This document shows, piece after piece, positions 17,102 to 24,907 of a DNA stretch of 35,756 bases. The stretch is from Candidatus Omnitrophota bacterium. GTDB lineage: Bacteria > Omnitrophota > Gorgyraeia > Duberdicusellales > 4484-171. The notes under the pieces were generated by a model. That model was not told the DNA's origin. It saw nothing but the letters and a program-made list of their open reading frames with translations, and made no database searches. The stretch covers positions 1-35,756 of the forward strand of contig JAHISK010000056.1 in NCBI GenBank assembly GCA_018818105.1. Direction: 5' to 3'. Made by a program: the position numbers and the translations under genes. Positions within the stretch are counted from its first letter, which is position 1. Every line of letters begins with the position of its first letter.

Positions 17102-17968
17102 ATGTATTATCTTTTTGTTTTGGGTAAAATAGTTTGTGTTACTTGCCCTCGATGCTTATGCTATTTTTTCGCGAAAGTTGTTGCCACGGTTTATTTTTAT
17201 CTTTCTAAAAAGGACAGAGAATCAGTTAAGTATAATATAGCTCCCCTTGTAAAGGCAGAAGAACTAAACTTTTACGCGCGGAAGGTGTTTATTAATTTCG
17301 CATATTATCTAGTGGATTTTTTTAGGTATTCAAAGCTAGATCAAAATTTTATTAGAAAATATGTAAAAGTAGAAGGTGCCCATTTTCTTGAGGAAAGTTT
17401 GGCTAAGAAAAAAGGTGTTATTTCTCTTAGCGCTCATTTAGGTAATTATGAGTTAGGCGGCGCGGTAGGCGCTCTCCTAGGATATCCCATATATGCTGTT
17501 ACCTTACCGCATAAAGATAAACGGACAAATGATTTTTTTAATCAGCAACGGCGCAGAGTCGGTATGGGGGTTATTTCTACAGGGGTTAGAGTGAAACAGT
17601 GTTTTTCTATTTTGAGACAGGGTAATATGATTGCTTTTCTTGGTGATAAAGATTTTAGCGGTAACGCCGGAGTAAAAACTGAGATGTGTTCTAAAATAGC
17701 AAATATACCTAGAGGCGCGTTCTATTTTGCGATGAAAACAGGTGCGACCATCGTGCCCACTTTCTTTGTTCGGGAAAACAAGAAGTTTTACCGTTTTATT
17801 TTTGAGAAACCCATTTGGGAAAGTTCTGATAGAAAGAAATCTGTACCTGAGGATGTTCAACTAGCGGCAATAATAAAAAATTATGTTACTGTAGTAGAGA
17901 GGTATTTAAGCAATTACCCTGATCAGTGGTATATGTTTGAAAAATATTGGGTCAAAGCTGATAGCTGA
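17102..17968 (+). CDS. LpxL/HtrB-like lysophospholipid acyltransferase
   Basis: Membrane-associated acyltransferase of the lipid A late-acyltransferase superfamily. With the ATG at 17102 the protein has 288 residues, a hydrophobic N-terminal anchor, and the catalytic HX4E motif SAHLGNYE with His112 and Glu117. GDKDF and FPARG-like FVREN...PRGAFYFA segments also fit. An upstream GTG at 17069 lies in repeat DNA and is rejected. Neighbouring lipid glycosyltransferases suggest that it acylates a glycolipid or lipid A-like molecule, but the acceptor is not known. The stop codon TGA lies in a heptad array. Confidence 0.87.
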   Translation: MYYLFVLGKIVCVTCPRCLCYFFAKVVATVYFYLSKKDRESVKYNIAPLVKAEELNFYARKVFINFAYYLVDFFRYSKLDQNFIRKYVKVEGAHFLEESLAKKKGVISLSAHLGNYELGGAVGALLGYPIYAVTLPHKDKRTNDFFNQQRRRVGMGVISTGVRVKQCFSILRQGNMIAFLGDKDFSGNAGVKTEMCSKIANIPRGAFYFAMKTGATIVPTFFVRENKKFYRFIFEKPIWESSDRKKSVPEDVQLAAIIKNYVTVVERYLSNYPDQWYMFEKYWVKADS

Positions 17969-17976
17969 TAGCAGAA
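17956..17976 (+). repeat. Heptad array at the acyltransferase stop codon
   Basis: Units AGCTGAT, AGCTGAT and AGCAGAA. The TGA at 17966-17968 in the second unit ends the acyltransferase gene. Confidence 0.65.
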
Positions 17977-17994
17977 AGTTGAAGGCATATTATT

Positions 17995-18699
17995 ATGAAG
18001 ATTTGGGTAGTGATTCCCGCGTATAATGAAGGGTATGATATGAAAGGGCAAAGGGTTACTCCTATAATGCCCTTAAGTCAATTGTTGGGAAATATCAAAA
18101 AGAAGGAGTTATCAGCGATTGTTATTGATGATGGGTCTAAAGATAACACTTTTGATATTGTCAACGGAGAGGCCGATATAGTGATTAGAAATAAAGATAA
18201 TCTTGGTAAAGGAAGAGCTTTAAAGAAAGCAATAGATTATCTTTTGGTAAACGAAAAATTTGATTACATTATTACTATGGATGCTGATGGTCAGCATTGT
18301 TCTTCAGATTTAGACGGTTTTTTAAGTAAGGCTAAAGAAGGACTTTCTTTTGTTGTGGGGGATAGAATGGGTAATCCTTGCGATATGCCTAAGCTAAGAG
18401 TTTTTACTAATCAAGTTATGTCTTGGTTCATTTCTAAGATAGCACAACAGAAGATTCCTGATACTCAATGCGGGTTTCGCTTGATCAAAAGAGATGTATT
18501 AGAAGAGATAAGAATAAAGACAGACAAATTTGAAATAGAATCAGAGATTCTTATAAAAGCCGCCAGATGCGGCTTTATCATAGATAGTATTCCTATAAAG
18601 AGCATTTATTTTAAGAACCAAAGAAGTAAGATAAGCCCTTTGCTAGATACAATACGGTTTGTAAAGTTTATTTTAGCGTTATATAAGGGAAACGAATAG
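17995..18699 (+). CDS. GT2 glycosyltransferase, dolichol-phosphate-mannose-synthase-like
   Basis: Cytoplasmic GT-A enzyme that probably moves a sugar from a nucleotide donor to a polyprenyl phosphate or lipid. It has VVIPAYNEG at the start, DDGSKDNT, the metal-binding DADGQH and the conserved DTQCGFRLIKRDVL segment. At 234 residues it is the short form without the C-terminal membrane domain. GAAGG lies about 9 bases upstream of the ATG. It follows the acyltransferase closely, which suggests a shared pathway. Confidence 0.9.
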   Translation: MKIWVVIPAYNEGYDMKGQRVTPIMPLSQLLGNIKKKELSAIVIDDGSKDNTFDIVNGEADIVIRNKDNLGKGRALKKAIDYLLVNEKFDYIITMDADGQHCSSDLDGFLSKAKEGLSFVVGDRMGNPCDMPKLRVFTNQVMSWFISKIAQQKIPDTQCGFRLIKRDVLEEIRIKTDKFEIESEILIKAARCGFIIDSIPIKSIYFKNQRSKISPLLDTIRFVKFILALYKGNE

Positions 18700-18703
18700 T
18701 AAA

Positions 18704-18717
18704 AATTAGCAATTAGC
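18704..18717 (+). repeat. Short heptad pair AATTAGC x2
   Basis: Two identical 7-base copies just after the GT2 stop codon, followed by degenerate AT-rich sequence. Too short to be significant alone; listed because its period matches the other arrays. Confidence 0.45.
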
Positions 18718-18788
18718 ATTTTAAAATGGTCGGTTAGTAACGGTTAATTGATCAATGCCCATGGATTTCAAATTACTGTTAGGAGAAT

Positions 18789-19256
18789 ATGGATATAAGT
18801 AATGAGTTATTGGTTTTTTTGGTTTCGGCGTCGCCGGTAGTCGAATTAAGAGGAGCTATTCCTATTGGTGTTGCTAAAGGAATGGCAATCGGTAAAATTT
18901 TTGTGTTCGCTTTGTTGGGCAACCTTTTACCGATTTGTCCGTTACTGCTATTTTTTAGATGGGGGTTAGCTAGATTGGAACGGATAAAAATAATAGATAA
19001 GATTTTTAAATGGTGGTTTAAGAGAGTAGAAAAAAAATCCAAAATAGTAGAAAAGTACGGGTTTTGGGGGTTAGTTTTTTTTGTGTCAATTCCTTGTCCT
19101 GGAACAGGCGCTTGGACGGGAAGTGTAGCGGCGACGCTATTTAACTTTAGAATACGAAAAGCAATTTTAGCTATTTCTTTAGGTGTTTTATTAGCGGGGA
19201 TTTTTGTGACATTCGTGACTGCGGGGTTAGTAAAATTAGCTCAAGTTATCTTATAA
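18789..19256 (+). CDS. Small multidrug-export family membrane protein
   Basis: A 155-residue integral membrane protein of the COG2426 / 'putative small multi-drug export' family. The diagnostic N-terminal motif VVELRGAIPIG is at about 17-27, with hydrophobic segments before and after and a PCPGTGAWTGS motif in the second half that mirrors the first repeat. AGGAG lies a few bases before the ATG. Actual transport substrates are not established for this family. Confidence 0.87.
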   Translation: MDISNELLVFLVSASPVVELRGAIPIGVAKGMAIGKIFVFALLGNLLPICPLLLFFRWGLARLERIKIIDKIFKWWFKRVEKKSKIVEKYGFWGLVFFVSIPCPGTGAWTGSVAATLFNFRIRKAILAISLGVLLAGIFVTFVTAGLVKLAQVIL

Positions 19257-19280
19257 TCTTATAAATGAAATTTTTATCTC

Positions 19281-19315
19281 TAACTTATAACTTAAAACAT
19301 ATAACCTAAAACTAT
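19281..19315 (+). repeat. Heptad array directly before cobO
   Basis: Five units: TAACTTA, TAACTTA, AAACATA, TAACCTA and AAACTAT. It ends six bases before the cobO ATG, where no Shine-Dalgarno site is seen. Confidence 0.8.
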
Positions 19316-19321
19316 TTAATC

Positions 19322-19849
19322 ATGGTGCATTTTTATATAGGCGACGGTAAAGGTAAAACTACGGCGGCTTTTGGTTTGGCTCTACGAGCGGCAGGGTTTA
19401 AGAAGAACGTGTATATTAGCCAGTTTTTAAAAGGTAAAGATGCTGTTAGTGGAGAGGTTGAGTTTATTAGAGGGGTGAAGTCATCTATTTCGGTTGAACG
19501 GTTTAGCGGACAGGTTCACCCAATGTTTTTGAAAAAAGGCAAGAAGTTTGACTTGAAAAAAATGAAAGCATCAACGTTTCAAGCTTTATTAAAAATAGAA
19601 AAATATATTGATGAAGGAAAGTTTGATGTAATAGTTTTAGATGAAATTCTTAATTCAGTTAGAGGTAAAGTTTGTTCAAAGGCTATTTTAAAACGGCTGA
19701 TAAAAAAAAGTAAGGGCATAGAGTTTATTTTAACAGGCAGAACTGCGTCGGATGATTTAATTAAGTTAGCTGATTACGTGAGTTGTATTAATAAAGTAAA
19801 ACATCCTTTTGATAAAGGAATTTTAGCCCGCCAAGGGATAGAATATTAG
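19322..19849 (+). CDS. cobO: Corrinoid adenosyltransferase CobO/BtuR
   Basis: Transfers the adenosyl group of ATP to the cobalt of cob(I)alamin or cob(I)yrinic acid diamide. The P-loop GDGKGKTT is at residues 7-14, and QFLKGK, VLDEILNS and LTGRTASDDLI are all typical of the CobA/CobO/BtuR family. The 175-residue length is normal. No other cobalamin genes are in the window, so salvage is as likely as synthesis. The start codon is placed by the position of the P-loop. Confidence 0.93.
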   Translation: MVHFYIGDGKGKTTAAFGLALRAAGFKKNVYISQFLKGKDAVSGEVEFIRGVKSSISVERFSGQVHPMFLKKGKKFDLKKMKASTFQALLKIEKYIDEGKFDVIVLDEILNSVRGKVCSKAILKRLIKKSKGIEFILTGRTASDDLIKLADYVSCINKVKHPFDKGILARQGIEY

Positions 19850-19908
19850 TAATGTATGGGAATTTATGGTTTTTTTCTTGCAAAGGGGTGAATAAAGAGA
19901 TAATAATT

Positions 19909-20040
19909 GTAGGGGCGTCGCTTGTCTGCGCCCGATTATTAATTATGATTAGACCATAAATATGATTTAGCATAATGATATGGTCATCCAATTGTTGATG
20001 ATTTTATATTATTACGGGCGTAGACAAGCGACGCCCCTAC
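19909..20040. repeat. REP-like inverted pair with GTAG feet (cobO-nfnA)
   Basis: GTAGGGGCGTCGCTTG begins at 19909 and its near-perfect complement ends in CCCCTAC at 20040 (arms of 26 bases with three mismatches). A second inverted pair, GACCATA 19952-19958 / TATGGTC 19979-19985, lies between them. The element fills most of the 245-base spacer, in which no gene is visible. Its left arm is nearly identical to the one at 30071. Confidence 0.85.
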
Positions 20041-20094
20041 GTAATTCTTTAAAACCAAATTTATTTTTTTCTAAACACTATACTCTTATAATTT

Positions 20095-20925
20095 ATGAAG
20101 ATCATCGATAAACAAATCATTGGTAAAGATAAGAATGCGAGGATTGTACAGATAAAAGTTTATTCTCCATTGATCGCAGGGCAATTTCGCGCCGGGCAGT
20201 TTGTTATTATTATGGTATCGCGGGAGTCAGAGAGGATTCCTTTAACTATCGCTGATAGTGATATAAAGACAGGCGCGGTTACTATAATATTTCAGGAGTT
20301 AGGATATTCCACGAAACTTTTAGGTTCTTTGCGTAAGGGCCGTTCTCTTTATGCTTTAAGTGGCCCCTTAGGTAATCCAGCAGACATTAGTAATTACGGT
20401 AAGGTGTTAGTTGTGGGTGGTGGCGTAGGTATTGCTGAAGTTTATCCTGTTGTAAAAGCCTTAGCAGAAAACGGATGTCGGATTACGGCTGTTTTAGGAG
20501 CTAGGACTAAATCGCTGTTAATATTGAAAGATCAAATTCGGGGTTATTGCGAAAAAACCTTTATTACTACAGATGATGGCACAATTGGAAAGAGAGGGTT
20601 TATTACAGATGTTTTGAAGGAAACCTTAAAAAAAAATAGCGATTTTAACTTAGTATATTGTGTCGGTCCTGTTGTGATGATGCGTAAAGTCGCCGAAATG
20701 ACTAAAGTCTATAGCATAAAAACAAAAGTTTCATTAAACGCTATTATGCTGGATGGAACAGGAATGTGTGGTAGTTGTCGGGTTAAACTAGGAAATAAGA
20801 CTAAACTGTGTTGTGTTGATGGTCCGGATTTTAATGCTCATTGTGTTGATTTTGATCAACTTTTGCTACGGCAGGATAGATTTTTAGAGAAAGAAAAATT
20901 AATCAAGAAGATTTTTAAACAATAG
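20095..20925 (+). CDS. nfnA: NfnA-like ferredoxin:NADP oxidoreductase small subunit
   Basis: FAD/[2Fe-2S] subunit of the NfnAB electron-bifurcating transhydrogenase, also annotated as sulfide dehydrogenase or glutamate synthase-associated subunit. The FAD-binding segment includes RIPLTIAD at 47-54, the NAD site VVGGGVGIAE at 106-115, and a C-terminal iron-sulfur loop DGTGMCGSC with Cys225, Cys228 and Cys240. Asp220 sits where, as I recall, NfnA uses an Asp as fourth ligand. The partner gene nfnB follows. No clear Shine-Dalgarno site precedes the ATG. The stop codon abuts the GTAG foot of a REP-like element. Confidence 0.88.
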   Translation: MKIIDKQIIGKDKNARIVQIKVYSPLIAGQFRAGQFVIIMVSRESERIPLTIADSDIKTGAVTIIFQELGYSTKLLGSLRKGRSLYALSGPLGNPADISNYGKVLVVGGGVGIAEVYPVVKALAENGCRITAVLGARTKSLLILKDQIRGYCEKTFITTDDGTIGKRGFITDVLKETLKKNSDFNLVYCVGPVVMMRKVAEMTKVYSIKTKVSLNAIMLDGTGMCGSCRVKLGNKTKLCCVDGPDFNAHCVDFDQLLLRQDRFLEKEKLIKKIFKQ

Positions 20926-21006
20926 TAGGGTTCAGGCCTGCCTGAACCGTTTAAAAAATTATAATATAATAATTAAATTAGAGGTACGGGCGGGCCCGTA
21001 CCCTAC
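20925..21006. repeat. REP-like pair of perfect hairpins between nfnA and nfnB
   Basis: It runs from GTAGGG (20925, sharing the last G of the nfnA stop codon) to CCCTAC (21006). The left hairpin is GGTTCAGG/CCTGAACC (20929-20948, 4-base loop). The right hairpin is GGTACGGG/CCCGTACC (20983-21002, 4-base loop). It ends five bases before the nfnB ATG, leaving no room for a normal ribosome binding site. Confidence 0.85.
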
Positions 21007-21011
21007 AGACT

Positions 21012-22481
21012 ATGTCAGAGAATAAAATAAAAAAAATATCTTTAGTTCAGAGAAAGACTACTTTTAAAGAGGTTTCCTTAGGATTTAGTAAAAGCCAAGC
21101 TTTAGTTGAAGCAAAAAGATGTCTTCAGTGTAAGAATTCGCCTTGTGTAAGAGCGTGTCCAGTTAACATTGATATCAAAGAATTTATACGGCGGATAGTT
21201 AATAAAGAGTATAGTGGGGCGTTAAATAAAATAAGAGAGAAAAACAATCTGGGCGCGGTTTGCGGGAGAGTTTGTCCTCAGGAAGAGCTTTGTCAGCGTG
21301 GTTGCGTATTAAATAAAACTAAGAACCCTATAAAAATAGGGTATTTAGAACGCTTCGCCGCCGACTATGGCGGTAGAAACGAAGGACGAAGAACGAAGGA
21401 CGAAGAACGAAGGATGAAAGACGATAAAGAAAATATCTTTTGTCGCTCGTCTTTCGTCCGAGCGAGTGAAACGAGCAGTCGTCCTTCATGCTTCGGTTTA
21501 AAGTATAAACAGAAGGTGGCTGTGGTAGGAAGCGGTCCCGCAGGGTTAGTATGCGCCGGTGAATTGGTAAAGAAAGGATTTTCAGTTGAGATATTTGAGG
21601 CTTTGCATAAACCGGGAGGCGTATTAGTGTATGGGATACCGCAGTTTCGGTTGCCGAAAAATATTATCGATAACGAAGTAAGCTATATAAAAAGTTTAGG
21701 CGTAAAAGTTCATGCTAATTTTTTTGTTGGGAAAACAAAAACTATAACTCAGTTAAGAGGAGATGGATTTAGCGCTTTTTTTATTGGGGTTGGTGCTGGC
21801 GCGCCGTTATTTTTAAATATTGAGGGAGAGAATTTAAATGGTGTTTATTCTGCTAACGAGTTTCTCACTCGTATAAATCTTATGAAAGCGTATCTTTTTC
21901 CGAAGTATCATACGCCGGTTAATGTGGGTAAGCGGGTAGGTGTTATTGGTGCCGGCAATGTGGCGTTTGATTGCGCGCGCAGCGCGTTACGGTTGGGGGC
22001 GAAGGAAGTTTTTATTATATACAGGCGTACGCGTAAAGAAGTTCCCGCTAGAGAAGAAGTAGTAGAGAATGCTAAAGAAGAAGGCATTGAATTTAAATTT
22101 CTTACCGCGCCGGTTCAAATTATATCTGATGGCAAGGGCAATGTAGTAGGGGCGGTATGTATTAAAAATAAGCTTGGTTTTGTAGATTCTTCGGGAAGAA
22201 AGTCGCCTGTTCCTATAGAAGGGTCTGAATTCAGAATTAATTTAGATACAATAGTTTTTGCTATAGGGACAAGTGCTAACCCGCTTTTTATACAGACTGT
22301 TAAGGGATTAGTTCTGACTAAACGGGGATATATAGAGGTTGATGATAATTTTCAGACGTCTATCCCGGAAATCTTTGCCGGAGGTGATATTGTTAGCGGA
22401 TCAGCAACTGTTATTAGCGCTATACAACAAGGGAAAGTCGCTGCAGTCAGCATAGAAAAATATCTGAAAAAGGAGAGTTGA
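21012..22481 (+). CDS. nfnB: NfnB / glutamate synthase small-chain-like oxidoreductase, with repeat-coded insert
   Basis: FAD and [4Fe-4S] subunit paired with NfnA. The N-terminal Cys clusters are Cys37, 40, 45, 49 and Cys84, 88, 94, 98. The FAD loop VVGSGPAG is at 171-178, an NADPH site VGVIGAGNVAFDCARSA and the closing EIFAGGDIVSGSATVI are present. Residues about 121-163 are not native to the family. They are translated from a heptad array and its inverted partner (21374-21500) inserted in frame in the linker between the iron-sulfur domain and the FAD domain. The rest of the 489-residue protein is intact, so the insert is probably tolerated. GltD is the near relative; adjacency to nfnA favours NfnB. 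Confidence 0.9.
   Translation: MSENKIKKISLVQRKTTFKEVSLGFSKSQALVEAKRCLQCKNSPCVRACPVNIDIKEFIRRIVNKEYSGALNKIREKNNLGAVCGRVCPQEELCQRGCVLNKTKNPIKIGYLERFAADYGGRNEGRRTKDEERRMKDDKENIFCRSSFVRASETSSRPSCFGLKYKQKVAVVGSGPAGLVCAGELVKKGFSVEIFEALHKPGGVLVYGIPQFRLPKNIIDNEVSYIKSLGVKVHANFFVGKTKTITQLRGDGFSAFFIGVGAGAPLFLNIEGENLNGVYSANEFLTRINLMKAYLFPKYHTPVNVGKRVGVIGAGNVAFDCARSALRLGAKEVFIIYRRTRKEVPAREEVVENAKEEGIEFKFLTAPVQIISDGKGNVVGAVCIKNKLGFVDSSGRKSPVPIEGSEFRINLDTIVFAIGTSANPLFIQTVKGLVLTKRGYIEVDDNFQTSIPEIFAGGDIVSGSATVISAIQQGKVAAVSIEKYLKKES
21374..21500. repeat. In-frame heptad array and inverted partner inside nfnB
   Basis: Six 7-base units alternate GAAGGAC and GAAGAAC and end in GAAGGAT and GAAAGAC (21381-21422). 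About 20 bases later come partly inverted copies (CGTCTTTCGTCC, then GTCGTCCTTCATGCTTC near 21479-21495). The 7-base period rotates through all three codon phases, giving basic, acidic and arginine-rich peptide, yet the total length keeps the nfnB frame open. Confidence 0.85.
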
Positions 22482-22519
22482 CGTAAGGATAATTGAGTAA
22501 TACAATATTAGATTATGTT

Positions 22520-22579
22520 GTAGTGGCGATTCATGAATCGCTCGATTATAAATATAAGGGGTCAAGCTTGTCTGAACCT
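22520..22579. repeat. REP-like hairpin pair in the glnA leader
   Basis: GTAG at 22520 is followed by the perfect 16-base palindrome GCGATTCATGAATCGC (22526-22541). A second, imperfect hairpin ends in CTGAACC at about 22579, close to the glnA ribosome binding site. The halves resemble different members of the GTAG-footed family, so this looks like a hybrid pair. Confidence 0.7.
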
Positions 22580-22592
22580 TGAAGGAGATGAT

Positions 22593-23927
22593 ATGAATGA
22601 TAAAAATTTGACGAAAAATGAAGTTTTAAAGGTTGCTAAAGAGAAAGACGTGAAGTTTATTCGGTTGTGGTTTGCTGATATTACCGGGCAGATGAAAGGG
22701 TTTGCTATTACTCGGAATGAGTTGGAAAATGCCTTAGAAGACGGTATGGGGTTTGACGGGTCTTCTATTAAAGGGTTTGCTCGTATAGATGAGTCGGATA
22801 TGATTGCTATGCCGGATCCTACTACATTTATTATTTTACCGTATCGCGAGAAAGAAAATGCTGTCGCAGGAATGCTTTGCGATATTCTTAATACAGATGG
22901 AACACCTTATCAGGGAGATTCGAGGTATATATTACGAAAAATTTTAAATAAAGCGAAAGAAAAAGGGTTTACGTTTTATATCGGACCGGAACTGGAATTT
23001 TTTATTTTTAAAGATGAAAAGTCCACGCAGATTTTAGATGAAGGGGGGTATTTTGATATTACTACCCTTGATGCGGGAAATCAGGTTCGCCGTGAAGTTA
23101 TTTTGATGCTGGAAAAAATGGGGATTCAGGTAGAGTATTCGCATCATGAAGTAGCTCCTTCTCAGCATGAGATTGATTTACGTTATGCCGATGCCACGAC
23201 AATGGCAGACATTGTTATGGTATATAGAATGGTTGTAAAAGAGATAGCTCAGAAATACGGGTTTTATGCTACGTTTATGCCTAAACCGATGTATGGAGTT
23301 AATGGATCAGGGATGCATACGCATCAATCTTTGTTTAGAGGAAAAAATAACGCTTTTTTTGATCCCGAGGATAAGAATCATTTATCTGATGACGCAAAAG
23401 CTTATATGGCTGGTATTTTGAAGCATTCAAAAGAGTTAACTTTCGTGTGTAATCAGTGGGTGAATTCTTATAAACGGCTTGTTCCTGGGTATGAAGCGCC
23501 TGTTTATATTTGTTGGGCGAGCCGTAATAGAAGTGCGTTAGTTAGAGTTCCTATGTATAAACCTGGGAAAGAAAAAGCTACGCGTATTGAGTTTCGGTCT
23601 CCTGATCCGGCATGTAACCCTTATTTAGCGTTCGCCTGTATGTTGGCAGCGGGACTTAAAGGGATGGAGGAAGGGTATGCCTTAGCAGATCCTATGGAGA
23701 GAGATGTGTATCGTCTTACGCCGGAAGAAATGGATGAGCATGGGATTAGCTGTTTACCGGGAAGTTTGATTGAAGCGATTGAGATTGCTGAAAGTAGTGA
23801 GTTTTTAAGAGAGATTTTAGGCGATCATATTTTTAATAATCTTATTATGAGTAAGAAAATTGAGTGGGATGAATATAGAAAACGCATACATGAGTATGAA
23901 CTTGTAACGTATTTGCCAATATTATAG
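22593..23927 (+). CDS. glnA: Glutamine synthetase type I
   Basis: Makes glutamine from glutamate, ammonia and ATP. The frame opens at 22533, but the ATG at 22593 has AAGGAG five bases upstream and gives 444 residues, the usual size of GSI. Active-site motifs are DGSSIKGF at 55-62, GPELEFFIF at 131-139 (metal-binding glutamates), NGSGMHTHQSL at 237-247 and RSALVRVP. I do not see the tyrosine adenylylation loop of the GSI-beta type near the C-terminus, so GSI-alpha is more likely. It lies between nfnAB and a GAF-ANTAR regulator gene. Confidence 0.96.
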   Translation: MNDKNLTKNEVLKVAKEKDVKFIRLWFADITGQMKGFAITRNELENALEDGMGFDGSSIKGFARIDESDMIAMPDPTTFIILPYREKENAVAGMLCDILNTDGTPYQGDSRYILRKILNKAKEKGFTFYIGPELEFFIFKDEKSTQILDEGGYFDITTLDAGNQVRREVILMLEKMGIQVEYSHHEVAPSQHEIDLRYADATTMADIVMVYRMVVKEIAQKYGFYATFMPKPMYGVNGSGMHTHQSLFRGKNNAFFDPEDKNHLSDDAKAYMAGILKHSKELTFVCNQWVNSYKRLVPGYEAPVYICWASRNRSALVRVPMYKPGKEKATRIEFRSPDPACNPYLAFACMLAAGLKGMEEGYALADPMERDVYRLTPEEMDEHGISCLPGSLIEAIEIAESSEFLREILGDHIFNNLIMSKKIEWDEYRKRIHEYELVTYLPIL

Positions 23928-23959
23928 ATAACGCACAGGATTCAGCGAAGAGGAGAGTT

Positions 23960-24664
23960 ATGAAAAAGACGTCATATAAAGATCAGATTGCGGCGTTAAG
24001 TAAAATAAGTAAAGCGATAACTTCTGATCTTTACTTAGAAGACGTGCTTAAGTTAATTGTTACGTTAACGGCAAATGTTATGAAAGCAAAAATTTGCGCG
24101 TTGTGGCTCCTGGATTCTAAAACTAAAGAATTAAGAATAAGGGCGACTCAGGCAATGAGTAAAGATTATCTGCGAGAGAGAAAGATAAAGTTAGGTGAAG
24201 GAATCGTAGGGTTGGTAGCGAAAGATAAGAAACCCATAGTTATTAGCGATGTAACTAAGGACCAACGATATAAAGAAAAAGAGTTAGCTAAAAAAGAAAA
24301 ATTAGTATCAATGCTTAGCGTGCCGATGATGATAAAAAAGAAAGTATCAGGAGTAATTAACTGTTATACTGTCGCGCCGTATGAGTTTACTAAAAGCGAT
24401 ATAGATTTGTTGAGCGCAGTAGCTAATCAAGCCGCGGTAGCTATAGAAAATACCGAATTAATGGTTAAAACTAGGGTTATTCAGGAAGAATTACAGGCTC
24501 GAAAAGCGGTTGAGAAAGCAAAGGGAATACTAATGCGGGATCAAAATATAGATGAAGAACAAGCGTATAATTTACTTAGAAAATCAAGTATGGATAGGCG
24601 TGTTTCTATGAAAGATATTGCCGAAGCAATAGTTCTTGCGTACGAGGTTAAAAAGATTAAGTAA
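23960..24664 (+). CDS. GAF-ANTAR transcription antitermination regulator
   Basis: A 234-residue cytoplasmic regulator. Residues about 15-165 form a GAF sensor (GIVGLVAKDKKPIVISDV, LSVPMMIKKKVSGVIN, ANQAAVAIEN). A coiled linker leads to a C-terminal ANTAR RNA-binding domain at about 172-228 (RKAVEKAKGILM, EEQAYNLLRKSSMDRRVSMKDIAEAI). ANTAR proteins bind paired hairpins in nascent mRNA and block termination, often at nitrogen genes. It starts 32 bases after glnA with GAGGAG upstream of the ATG, which suggests control of nitrogen assimilation; its RNA targets were not identified here. The signal bound by the GAF domain is unknown. Confidence 0.9.
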   Translation: MKKTSYKDQIAALSKISKAITSDLYLEDVLKLIVTLTANVMKAKICALWLLDSKTKELRIRATQAMSKDYLRERKIKLGEGIVGLVAKDKKPIVISDVTKDQRYKEKELAKKEKLVSMLSVPMMIKKKVSGVINCYTVAPYEFTKSDIDLLSAVANQAAVAIENTELMVKTRVIQEELQARKAVEKAKGILMRDQNIDEEQAYNLLRKSSMDRRVSMKDIAEAIVLAYEVKKIK

Positions 24665-24700
24665 TAAACCGCGATAAAATAACCAAGTTTTAGGCGTTAA

Positions 24701-24842
24701 AGATACAATAATCAAGAAAAAAGATACAAATAAATTCCAATGACCAAGAAACAATAACAAATGAATTTTTGTTTTTAATCATCTTTTTGATTATTGATAT
24801 TGGTGATTGGTTATTATTTGGTTAAAGTCTTTTGTATCTTGG
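24701..24842. repeat. Fold-back pair of AT-rich heptad arrays (after GAF-ANTAR)
   Basis: The left arm (24701-24763) contains AGATACA twice, exactly 21 bases apart, within a 7-periodic run (ACCAAGA, AACAATA). The right arm (24787-24842) is 7-periodic (TTGATTA, TTGATAT, TGGTGAT, TGGTTAT) and complementary in kind. Together they fill most of the 243-base spacer, with no gene seen. Confidence 0.75.
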
Positions 24843-24907
24843 AGATTATTAGAATTGGTAATTAAACTTTTGATAATGTTTTTTAAGGATTATAAAGGAG
24901 TTAAGTA

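Noticed and set aside
20079-20094. Leaderless promoter before nfnA (TATACT/TATAAT)
   Set aside because: In AT-rich DNA such boxes are common and no matching -35 box is convincing.
22533-22592. Upstream start for glnA at 22533
   Set aside because: The extension covers a REP-like hairpin; ATG 22593 has AAGGAG at ideal spacing and matches the GSI N-terminus.
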